Shown here: piece by piece, positions 1 to 5,494 of the stretch
How the letters are laid out: every line of letters starts with the position of its first letter
Numbering within the stretch: the stretch's first letter is position 1
NCBI GenBank assembly: GCA_025655635.1
Contig: JAHXIM010000089.1
Span: 1-5,494 of the forward strand
Origin: a gamma proteobacterium symbiont of Lucinoma myriamae
GTDB lineage: Bacteria; Pseudomonadota; Gammaproteobacteria; GRL18
Length of the DNA: 5,494 nucleotides
Direction: 5' to 3'
The notes under the pieces: model-generated
Seen by the model: the letters and a program-made list of their open reading frames with translations, nothing else
What the model was told of the DNA's origin: nothing
Database searches by the model: none
Translations under genes and position numbers: made by a program

Positions 1-99
1 TGGATCATTGCTTTTTTGTCCCTGATATTTGTGCTGTATTATCACTTGTTTTTGATTCAAATTAATATCATATTTTTGTAACGACCGATAATAATATGA
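1..99. other. Outer left flank, no assignable gene
   Basis: This very AT-rich stretch lies outside the left repeat copy. On the plus strand, frame 1 is open from base 1 to a TAA at 79-81 and would encode about 26 very hydrophobic residues, which could be the tail of a membrane protein entering from the left. On the minus strand, the frame starting at base 99 is open to the window edge. It reads YYYRSLQKYDI near its start and QVIIQHKYQ later, faintly like the C-terminal part of IS91-type transposases, but a TGA lies directly upstream inside the repeat. Both readings are short enough to be chance in AT-rich DNA, and neither is preferred. Confidence 0.25.
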
Positions 100-178
100 T
101 CATGAACAATAAAAATAGAATCAATATTGTACGATAATCTATTGTGTCATTGAGATTGTCTTTTTTCAGGGTCGACTA
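100..178 (+). repeat. 79-bp inverted repeat, left copy
   Basis: Bases 100-178 are identical, base for base, to the reverse complement of 5334-5412. The match begins TCATGAACAATA and ends CAGGGTCGACTA. Identity stops abruptly on both sides (99 versus 5413, and 179 versus 5333). The unit's own two ends are not inverted copies of each other, so it is not a classical MITE with terminal inverted repeats. It encodes no obvious protein. No short direct duplication flanks this copy. It could be a fragment of a larger mobile element, a dispersed intergenic repeat, or the footprint of a rearrangement. Confidence 0.95.
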
Positions 179-208
179 ATTACATTTTTTATTAAAGTAA
201 TTGATAAT
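179..208 (+). promoter_or_regulatory. Weak candidate promoter for the DUF4139 pair
   Basis: ATTACA at 179-184 matches the sigma-70 -35 consensus at 4 of 6 positions. GATAAT at 203-208 matches the -10 at 5 of 6, with an 18-bp spacer. Transcription would start near 215, about 30 bases before the ATG at 244. The -35 begins at the first base inside the repeat boundary, so the rearrangement may have removed or replaced an older upstream promoter. In DNA this AT-rich such matches are common. Confidence 0.25.
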
Positions 209-231
209 GGAATTAATACAAAAAAATAAGT

Positions 232-236
232 GGGAG
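232..236 (+). promoter_or_regulatory. Ribosome binding site for first DUF4139 gene
   Basis: GGGAG lies 7 bases before the ATG at 244. This is a good Shine-Dalgarno match at proper spacing and supports that start codon, which also begins a clean signal peptide. Confidence 0.8.
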
Positions 237-243
237 AAAAATT

Positions 244-1443
244 ATGAAAAGCAAGAGTCTCTACGGGATTATTGCATTTAGCCTATGTGCATTCTCAGTT
301 ACCAGTAGTTATGCGCGAATTAAATTAATTACTCTGCCTGTTAGAGAGCATGTTGAAATTCAACTGGAAAATGAACACACTACCATCATTGAGGAAGAAC
401 GAATTGTGCCGCTGAGAAAGGGCAATAATGATATCGATTTTTCCTGGCATAATACATCAATTCGTCCGGAAACGATTGTTTTTAGAGTGCTTGAAGATGA
501 CAGTTTGCTAAGAACAAACGTCTTATCTGTTAGTTATCCCCCCAATGAATCAGCATTAACCTGGAAAGTTTCAGCCAGTGAGAATGGCAGTGCACGAGTA
601 CGCATCACCTATGCTATTGAGCGTCTGGATAAAGAATACCATTATATTGCCCGTGCTGATCAGGATGAAAGTAAAATGGATCTGATGCAGTATATCAGGG
701 TGAATAATCAGTCGGGTGAATCTTTTCATGATGCCAGGATGAATACCGGATCAGGTAAACCAATGATTCTGCCAATGGGACTGGACGAAACTCAGGAATT
801 TTTAAATCAAAGTTATAGTGCTGTTGCCATTGATAAAACCTATACCGTCAATGCCACAGAACTGGGTTATCGTAACCGTGCTCAGGATAAGCTGAATGTC
901 TTTATGCATTATCAGCTTCACAATGACAAAGCACACAATTTAGGGAAAAAATCACTTGCTCCGGGTAAGTTTCGTATCTATCAGCAGGACAAAAAAGGCA
1001 CTGCCGTTTTTGTTGGTGAAGATTGGGGCAAATATACGGCCAAAGAAGATGAAACTTCACTGTTTATTGGCCAGGCCAGAGATATAGTAGTCAAACGAAT
1101 TATTGAGCGAAAAAAACGTCAGCGTATTAACGGTAATCTTTATGATATTGATGCCGTAGTTAAATACGAAATTGAAAATTTTAAAAATACTTCAGTGAAG
1201 TTGATTATTGAAGAATCCATCCCTCATTTACGTAATGAGGTATTTTCCTCGGGAAATTCTTATAAAGAGGGGAACATTGAATGGGAAATTGGTGATGACA
1301 CCTCTTTTACAAATAAGCCGCTAAAAAAACAAACCACCAGTCAAAAAATTGCTTACCAGGTTACATTGCCGGCTCGATCGGGTGCGAACAAACGGGTGAA
1401 ACTGGAAAAGAAACTGAATATTAACTTCAAGAATGAGTGGTGA
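244..1443 (+). CDS. Secreted DUF4139-like protein (first paralog)
   Basis: This encodes a 399-residue exported protein of unknown function. Residues 1-24 form a Sec signal peptide: a Lys-containing start, a hydrophobic stretch around GIIAFSLCAF, and a likely cut after SSYA. The mature protein should sit in the periplasm or envelope. An N-terminal beta-rich region (about 30-90, with KGNNDIDFSW and NTSIRP) matches the same region of the next gene and resembles the DUF4140-like half of MuiA-type proteins. The C-terminal half (about 215-399, with LAPGKFRIYQQD and VGEDWGK) resembles the DUF4139 domain, including its usual end in Trp. The central segment that reads SGISWRADY in the neighbour is strongly diverged here (ERLDKEYHYIARAD), and the charged linker is shorter. 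The start is backed by GGGAG. The stop TGA abuts the next gene, implying translational coupling. The DUF4139 assignment comes from recalled family patterns. Confidence 0.8.
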   Translation: MKSKSLYGIIAFSLCAFSVTSSYARIKLITLPVREHVEIQLENEHTTIIEEERIVPLRKGNNDIDFSWHNTSIRPETIVFRVLEDDSLLRTNVLSVSYPPNESALTWKVSASENGSARVRITYAIERLDKEYHYIARADQDESKMDLMQYIRVNNQSGESFHDARMNTGSGKPMILPMGLDETQEFLNQSYSAVAIDKTYTVNATELGYRNRAQDKLNVFMHYQLHNDKAHNLGKKSLAPGKFRIYQQDKKGTAVFVGEDWGKYTAKEDETSLFIGQARDIVVKRIIERKKRQRINGNLYDIDAVVKYEIENFKNTSVKLIIEESIPHLRNEVFSSGNSYKEGNIEWEIGDDTSFTNKPLKKQTTSQKIAYQVTLPARSGANKRVKLEKKLNINFKNEW

Positions 1444-1448
1444 GCAAA

Positions 1449-2960
1449 ATGACTATTGATACCTTACTTATAAAACCAGTGCTGCTAAAAATGCAAATCA
1501 GGAATATATCTTATATCAATTGGCTGCAAAAATTTTGTTTGCTGATATTCATGAGCTGTATTTCTATGAGTTTGATGGCAAAAAATATTGATCTCTCCAC
1601 TTTACCGTCACGTGATAGTGTACAGCTCACCATTTATAATTCAGAAGATCTCACACTGGTTCGTGAAACTCGTCAGATCAGTATTAAGAAGGGACAAAAT
1701 AGACTGCAGTTTAGCTGGGCTAACACACAAATTGACCCAACTTCAGTGCAGGTTGACTTTTTGTCGCATCCAACTGAGATGCATTTAAGCAATACCACCT
1801 TTCCTCATGACAAGCCGCAAATGCTCTACTGGCATATTAACAGCTCAGTTGAAAGTCTTGCCACTGTAAAAATCAGCTACTTTACTTCGGGTATTAGCTG
1901 GCGGGCAGACTATTCTGCCATTATGACACAATCAGCAAAAACCATGGCTCTGGATAGTTTTGTCACTGTGACCAACCGCTCTGGTGAACACTATGAAAAT
2001 GCTCAGGTTCGTCTGGTCATCGGTAAAATAAATCTGGTTGAACGGGTGAACGAACTGGTCAATCAGGCAAACTATAAAAAGAACCAGTTGCAGGAACGCA
2101 AACGTTCAGCGCGGGCAAAAATGGCTAAGGAGATGATGGGTAAAGCTGCAGGACGTTATGAAATGACTGCAGTACCATCTTCTGCAGTGGCGGATAGTAT
2201 GATGGAAGAAAAAGAGGTGGCAAAAGACAGTCTGAGTGAATACTACATTTTTACCATTGAAAGCACTGAAACTATTCCCAATCAATGGGCAAAACGGCTG
2301 CGCAGCGGATTTGCCGAAGCGATTAACATTGACACTATTTATCGCTATCGCCCCAGAGAATACGGTAATATCCTGGCACGGGTCATAAACTTTAAAAATG
2401 ATAAAAAGTCCTCTTTAGGTGATGCTCCACTACCAGAAGGCAATATTCAAATATATCAAAATAATCAGCAGGGCAGTCTGACCTATATTGCCGGCTTAAC
2501 TCTAAAATACGCCTCAATTGCCGATAAGGTTGAATTAAATACCGGTGCTGACCCTGAAATTTATTTTGAGTTAGTGAATTTAAAAAACTGGCGCGATAAT
2601 ATCTGGATGCACTATAAAAAAGGCAACCTCTATCTCAGGATAGGTGACGGCCATATAAAAATTGATCATAAGAGTACCGTTGCCGGCTGGAATGAACACA
2701 GTCTCTTTGTACAGCACTTACGCAATTTTACAGATAAGTCCATTAATGTTGAAATTCGCCGCCTGATTGCAGGTGATGCTGTTGTTAAAAGCCAGCTGGA
2801 TATTAAAAAACATGATTACCAGACAGTGGATATTCATACCACGCTTGCTGTGGGTGATAAGCAGGAACTTTTGTATGAAACACTGGTCAAAAAAGGCCGC
2901 AATGCCAAACAAAATCAGCTTTCTTTAGAAAATGTAAAAATTAATTATCCGGTCTGGTAA
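1449..2960 (+). CDS. Secreted DUF4139 protein (second paralog)
   Basis: This protein of about 503 residues has a recognisable DUF4139 domain and no established function. Members fused to DUF4140 are called mucoidy inhibitor MuiA-like. Its hydrophobic export segment (residues 29-43, KFCLLIFMSC onward) ends in SLMA, a plausible signal peptidase site at residue 44. An N-terminal beta domain carries KGQNRLQFSW and NTQIDP. SGISWRADY (W151) and FVTVTNRSGEHYENAQVRL mark the DUF4139 core. A charged linker rich in Lys, Glu and Met follows (about 190-260), then PLPEGNIQIYQNNQQG and a C-terminus ending PVW. The start is uncertain. ATG 1449 follows the upstream stop by 5 bases and has GGTGAG before it. 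GTG 1437 would overlap the upstream gene by 7 bases. ATG 1491 gives the most typical signal peptide but has no ribosome site. It is probably co-transcribed with its upstream paralog. Confidence 0.85.
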   Translation: MTIDTLLIKPVLLKMQIRNISYINWLQKFCLLIFMSCISMSLMAKNIDLSTLPSRDSVQLTIYNSEDLTLVRETRQISIKKGQNRLQFSWANTQIDPTSVQVDFLSHPTEMHLSNTTFPHDKPQMLYWHINSSVESLATVKISYFTSGISWRADYSAIMTQSAKTMALDSFVTVTNRSGEHYENAQVRLVIGKINLVERVNELVNQANYKKNQLQERKRSARAKMAKEMMGKAAGRYEMTAVPSSAVADSMMEEKEVAKDSLSEYYIFTIESTETIPNQWAKRLRSGFAEAINIDTIYRYRPREYGNILARVINFKNDKKSSLGDAPLPEGNIQIYQNNQQGSLTYIAGLTLKYASIADKVELNTGADPEIYFELVNLKNWRDNIWMHYKKGNLYLRIGDGHIKIDHKSTVAGWNEHSLFVQHLRNFTDKSINVEIRRLIAGDAVVKSQLDIKKHDYQTVDIHTTLAVGDKQELLYETLVKKGRNAKQNQLSLENVKINYPVW

Positions 2961-2972
2961 AAGAAACAAATG

Positions 2973-3023
2973 TCAGAAGTTATTGGTGGCAAAATGGGTA
3001 TGATAAATCTCTTCTGATTTTTT
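2973..3023 (+). terminator. Possible intrinsic terminator after DUF4139 pair
   Basis: TCAGAAG (2973-2979) pairs perfectly with CTTCTGA (3011-3017), with a 31-base loop, and is followed at once by six T residues (3018-3023). An extra G-U pair can extend the stem. The stem is short and has only three G-C pairs, and the loop is long, so termination would be weak at best. The position, 12 bases after the DUF4139 stop and just before a promoter, fits the role. Confidence 0.35.
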
Positions 3024-3040
3024 ATGAATCAGTATTCATA
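3023..3040 (+). promoter_or_regulatory. ARG-box-like palindrome (possible ArgR operator)
   Basis: TATGAAT and ATTCATA form a perfect inverted repeat around CAGT, extending one more base pair on each side (3022-3041). It matches the E. coli ARG box consensus (WNTGAAT, four weak bases, ATTCANW) at every position except two of the central four. It overlaps the putative -35 of the downstream promoter, where a repressor would be expected. Only one box is visible, whereas ArgR operators usually hold two about 3 bp apart. A different dimeric regulator is also possible. Confidence 0.4.
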
Positions 3041-3062
3041 AGCTGTATTAGTGTGGTATAAA
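3035..3062 (+). promoter_or_regulatory. Extended -10 promoter for the DUF4197 gene
   Basis: TATAAA at 3057-3062 is preceded by TGG (3054-3056), giving an extended -10. TTCATA at 3035-3040 serves as a 4-of-6 -35 with a 16-bp spacer. Transcription would begin near 3069, leaving an untranslated leader of about 39 bases with a ribosome site AGGGA at 3096-3100, 7 bases before the ATG at 3108. It would drive the DUF4197 gene and perhaps yjjV and the gene after it. Confidence 0.5.
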
Positions 3063-3107
3063 GACTAATAACTTTTTACATCCGAGAAATAAATTAGGGA
3101 AAATAAT

Positions 3108-3884
3108 ATGAAAAAACAATTGCTGACACTATCGGTAATAGTCGCTATGGGCGGCATGATGAGTCCTGCATTTTCTGGCTGGCAAGACTGGGTTAAGGAA
3201 GCGGATAAGGTTTTAAAAACAACTACAGGGCAGGATACGACGAGTACTATGTCATCTGCCTTGTCAAATGACGAAATCAGTCAGGGACTCAAAGAGGCTC
3301 TGGATGTGGGAGTCAAAAAGGCTATTGATATGCTGGGTACAGAAAATGGTTTTCTCAAGGATCAGTCAGTCAAGATCCCTTTGCCGGATAGTATGCAGCA
3401 AGTTGAAAAAGCCCTGCGTTCATTTGGCCAGGAAAAAATGGCTGATGAATTTGTCACCAGCATGAACCGTGCGGCAGAACAAGCAGTGCCGCAAGTGACT
3501 AATGTCTTTGTTAATTCGATTTCACAAATGTCACTGGATGATGCTCAGGGAATTTTATCCGGAGGAGACACAGCAGCAACGGATTATTTTTAAAAAAATA
3601 ATTCTGATGAATTAAGTCAATTAATTGCTCCCTATGTCAATGATGCGATGAATCAGACACAAGTCACGCAATATTATAAAGCAATGGCTGAGCAAGTAAA
3701 AAAATACGATACCTTTGGTTTAATGGACTCATATTTAGGCAGTGCTGCTGATATTGACAGTTATGTTACTGATAAAACAATGGAAGGTTTGTTTACCAAA
3801 ATTGCGGCACAGGAAAAACTTATCCGTCAAAATCCGGCGGCACGTTCAACAGAATTACTTAAAGATGTATTTGGCTCTAGTTAG
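3108..3884 (+). pseudogene. DUF4197 exported protein, in-frame stop at codon 162
   Basis: Read through one TAA at 3591-3593, this is a 258-codon protein of about the usual DUF4197 length; the family has no known function. Residues 1-23 are a signal peptide (MKKQLLTLSVIVAMGG, cut near SPAFS), so the product is periplasmic. Family features before the stop include GLKEALDVGVKKAI, FLKDQSVKIPLPDSMQ and SLDDAQGILSGGDTAATDYF. After the stop the same frame continues with SDELSQLIAPYV, VTDKTMEGLF and NPAARSTELLKDVFG, the typical family C-terminus. The family usually has a charged or polar residue at the stop position, so a single change such as AAA to TAA explains it. The remainder is undamaged, so the change is recent, a sequencing error, or read through. 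The 161-residue truncated product might still be made. No ribosome site supports an independent start at 3648. Confidence 0.85.
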
Positions 3885-3902
3885 TCAATAGACTAATATT
3901 TT
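3881..3902 (+). terminator. Small hairpin across the DUF4197 stop codon
   Basis: TTAGTC (3881-3886) and GACTAA (3891-3896) form a 6-bp stem with an AATA loop, followed by TATTTT. It spans the TAG stop of the DUF4197 frame. The stem has few G-C pairs and the T-run is interrupted, so it is a poor terminator. It may only reduce read-through into yjjV or have no role. Confidence 0.2.
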
Positions 3903-3920
3903 GACTATGGATGATAAACT

Positions 3921-4769
3921 ATGGGTGTACCAAAAGACGCACAGGAATCAGCTCTCATTGATAGTCATTGCCATCTAGATTTTTCAGTTTTTGATGAAGA
4001 TCGTTCATTAGTTACGCAAGCCTGCCGGGAAGCCAATATTCAATCGATTATTGTTCCCGGTGTTTGTCGTAAGGACTGGCAGAAAATTTTATCATTGTGT
4101 CATAAAGACGATATGCTTTATCCGGCGCTTGGTCTGCATCCGTGTTTTATAGATGAACATCATGCCAATGATTTGGATGAATTAGTTCAGCTTCTTTCTA
4201 TAAACGGTGCTAACAATGGTGCTGAAAAGAGTGAAAAACAAACTTTAGCAGCTATTGGTGAAATTGGCCTGGATTTTTTCATAAAAAAAACGGATAGAAC
4301 AGTACAGACTTTTTATTTTTCTGAACAATTGAAAATTGCCAGTCAATATCAGCTGCCGGTATTGATCCATGCTCGAAAATCTCATGATGAAGTCATTAAA
4401 CATCTGAAAGAAAATGCCTCATTAACGGGGATTATTCATGCTTATAGCGGCAGTTATGAGCAGGCAAAAGAATATCTGAAACGAGGCTTTAAACTCGGCT
4501 TTGGCGGAGCATTTATCTATCCTAAAGCGACAAAACTTCGAGCACTTGTCCCCAGATTACCCATTGATGCATGGGTGCTGGAAACTGATGCACCAGATAT
4601 GAGTCCCATAGCTCATCACGGTGAAAGAAACAGCCCTCAATACTTACTCGAAATTGCCCGGGAATTTGCCAGCTTATATGATAACAAAGCAGAATTTGCG
4701 CAAATTATGCAGCAACTTCATCAAAACACAAGAGATGTCCTGCCATCTCTACAAAATACACAACCTTAG
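3921..4769 (+). CDS. yjjV: TatD-family metal-dependent hydrolase, YjjV type
   Basis: This encodes a 282-residue cytoplasmic protein of the TatD family, amidohydrolase-fold enzymes that bind two divalent metals and, in characterised members, act as nucleases. All expected metal ligands are visible: H16 and H18 (DSHCHLDF), E114 (GEIGLDFF), H150 (PVLIHARKSHDE), H173 (IIHAYSGS) and D223 (LETDAPDMSP). The wording of these motifs, together with ALGLHP and GGAFIYPKATK, is closer to E. coli YjjV as I recall it than to TatD or YcfH. E. coli YjjV is about 259 residues; the extra length is a short N-terminal extension and an insert around 90-108 rich in Asn, Lys and Glu. The chosen ATG has GGAT 8 bases upstream. 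The gene lies 36 bp after the DUF4197 frame and 7 bp before the next gene. The native substrate is not evident from the sequence. Confidence 0.93.
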   Translation: MGVPKDAQESALIDSHCHLDFSVFDEDRSLVTQACREANIQSIIVPGVCRKDWQKILSLCHKDDMLYPALGLHPCFIDEHHANDLDELVQLLSINGANNGAEKSEKQTLAAIGEIGLDFFIKKTDRTVQTFYFSEQLKIASQYQLPVLIHARKSHDEVIKHLKENASLTGIIHAYSGSYEQAKEYLKRGFKLGFGGAFIYPKATKLRALVPRLPIDAWVLETDAPDMSPIAHHGERNSPQYLLEIAREFASLYDNKAEFAQIMQQLHQNTRDVLPSLQNTQP

Positions 4770-4776
4770 AATAAGC

Positions 4777-5346
4777 ATGCATACAAAAAAACAAGAGTCA
4801 TTTAATTTTTTATTTTTTTTGTTCTGCCTGACTTGTGTATTAGTTGCTGGTTATTCACTGCCGTCATGGGCACAATTAAATGTGCACAAAACTCACCAAC
4901 AGCGCTATCCCATTGAGAATAAGCTCATTAATGAATCCAGTGGCCTAGCTTGTTCTACTCGTGAAAAAAAAGTCTTATGGACCCATAATGATAGTGGTCA
5001 TATGCCAATTATTTATGCGCTGAATCATAAGGGAAAAGATCTGGGTGCTTTTCATCTGGAAGATGTGGAAAGTAATGACTGGGAAGATATGGATGCTTTT
5101 GAATATCAGGATGAGCATTACTTATTAATTGCGGATACGGGTGATAATCTACGATTTCGCTGGGAATATCAAATCACCGTCATTAAAGAACCGTCTTTGA
5201 ACAAAACTCTTTATAAACAACGTTCCGCCATTTCTCCTGCATGGTCATTTGTTTTTAAATATGAAAATAATAAATCCTATGATGTTGAAGCAGTTGCTGT
5301 AGATAGTGTGCATGAAAAAATTATCTTATTAAGTAGTCGACCCTGA
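4777..5346 (+). CDS. Secreted propeller-like protein, 3' end truncated
   Basis: The 189-residue frame starts at ATG 4777, 7 bases after the yjjV stop. The frame is open further upstream, but that part is a shadow of yjjV, and ATG 4777 begins a clear signal peptide (Lys-rich start, hydrophobic FLFFLFCLTCVLVAG, likely cut after A32 in LPSWA). No good ribosome site is seen, so translation may be coupled to yjjV. The mature part carries ESSGLAC (53-59), WTHNDSG (68-74), DWEDMDAF (101-108), ADTGDN (119-124) and DVEAVAV (169-175). These motifs recall uncharacterised secreted proteins built of beta-propeller blades; I cannot assign a named family or function. The DVEAVAVD motif normally opens another blade, but here the frame enters the right repeat copy at 5334 and ends three residues later. 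The 3' part is therefore probably lost, and the product may be inactive. Confidence 0.75.
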   Translation: MHTKKQESFNFLFFLFCLTCVLVAGYSLPSWAQLNVHKTHQQRYPIENKLINESSGLACSTREKKVLWTHNDSGHMPIIYALNHKGKDLGAFHLEDVESNDWEDMDAFEYQDEHYLLIADTGDNLRFRWEYQITVIKEPSLNKTLYKQRSAISPAWSFVFKYENNKSYDVEAVAVDSVHEKIILLSSRP

Positions 5347-5412
5347 AAAAAGACAATCTCAATGACACAATAGATTATCGTACAATATTGATTCTATTTT
5401 TATTGTTCATGA
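5334..5412 (-). repeat. 79-bp inverted repeat, right copy
   Basis: This is the exact reverse complement of 100-178. It supplies the last three codons and the TGA stop (5344-5346) of the propeller-like gene on the plus strand. On the minus strand it supplies the premature stop (TAA at 5377-5375) of the IS66 transposase fragment. Both genes therefore break at this unit from opposite sides. No target-site duplication is visible at its edges (TTAAG before it, CCCAG after it). Confidence 0.95.
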
Positions 5413-5494
5413 CCCAGTTTTTTCGTCCAATCACAAAAGGTTTAATCCGCTGCTCTGCGGTATTATTATCAATCTGTAAATGACCATCCTCAAG
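5375..5494 (-). pseudogene. IS66-family transposase, C-terminal part, truncated
   Basis: Read on the minus strand from the window edge, the frame gives LEDGHLQIDNNTAEQRIK followed by PFVIGRKNWV. This is the highly conserved region of IS66-family DDE transposases holding the final catalytic Glu (in DNNTAEQ). Intact members continue past GRKNW with roughly a hundred or fewer further residues. Here homology ends at the Val codon (5413-5411), where the repeat begins; about eleven unrelated residues follow before a TAA. The 5' part lies outside the window. As shown, the transposase lacks its C-terminus and is likely inactive. No IS66 terminal repeat is visible. Confidence 0.88.

Noticed and set aside
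1222..1240. 7-bp hairpin CCTCATT and AATGAGG within the first DUF4139 gene, followed by TATTTT
   Set aside because: It is inside coding sequence, has no uninterrupted T-run, and is likely incidental.
1588..1788. Plus-strand 66-codon open frame inside the second DUF4139 gene
   Set aside because: It lies wholly within a well-supported gene in another frame, with no ribosome site or recognisable motif.
2718..2912. Minus-strand 64-codon open frame inside the second DUF4139 gene
   Set aside because: It is antisense to conserved coding sequence and shows no motif or start signal.
3268..3465. Plus-strand 65-codon open frame inside the DUF4197 gene
   Set aside because: It is a shadow of the DUF4197 frame, whose family motifs cover the same bases.
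3648..3884. Separate 78-residue gene after the TAA
   Set aside because: It is in the same frame as the upstream DUF4197 part and is that family's C-terminus. No ribosome site precedes ATG 3648, so it is part of the interrupted gene.
4621..4776. Upstream extension of the propeller-like reading frame
   Set aside because: These codons overlap the conserved end of yjjV in another frame and would place 52 unrelated residues before a clear signal peptide. ATG 4777 is the sensible start.
100..5412. The whole block as a simple transposon with the 79-bp units as terminal repeats
   Set aside because: No target duplication is visible outside the units, no transposase lies inside, and the left flank does not continue the IS66 gene broken on the right.
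5337..5482. Plus-strand open frame running through the right repeat into the IS66 region
   Set aside because: It has no start signal, follows a TAG directly, and its second half is antisense to conserved IS66 coding sequence.

Overview
The window looks like chromosomal DNA of an AT-rich gammaproteobacterium. The main evidence is a TatD-family protein that resembles the enterobacterial YjjV subgroup almost motif for motif, an ArgR-type operator palindrome, and Sec signal peptides and DUF families (4139, 4197) common in Gram-negative bacteria. I cannot name the genus.

Layout: bases 1-99 are an outer flank with no convincing gene. Bases 100-178 are one copy of a 79-bp repeat; its exact inverted copy lies at 5334-5412. 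Between the copies, all genes are on the plus strand. Two diverged, secreted DUF4139 proteins (244-1443 and about 1449-2960) are tightly coupled. A 147-bp gap follows with a possible terminator, an ARG-box-like palindrome and an extended -10 promoter. Next is a DUF4197 exported-protein gene (3108-3884) interrupted by an in-frame TAA at codon 162. It is followed by a YjjV-type TatD metal-dependent hydrolase (3921-4769) and, 7 bp later, a secreted protein with propeller-like motifs (4777-5346) that stops within the right repeat copy. Beyond that copy, on the minus strand, is the C-terminal part of an IS66-family transposase, cut off right after its GRKNW motif.

The two DUF4139 genes look like an operon for paired periplasmic or envelope proteins of unknown function. 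DUF4197, yjjV and the propeller-like gene may form a second transcription unit driven by the promoter near 3035-3062. The yjjV product would be cytoplasmic; the other four encoded proteins carry signal peptides.

The most notable structure is the 79-bp perfect inverted repeat bracketing 5155 bp. At its right copy a host gene and a transposase are both truncated, with no visible target duplication. This points to rearrangement, or possibly an assembly chimera, rather than a simple insertion. I found no CRISPR array, tRNA or rRNA, and no clear case for an undescribed defence or metabolic system.
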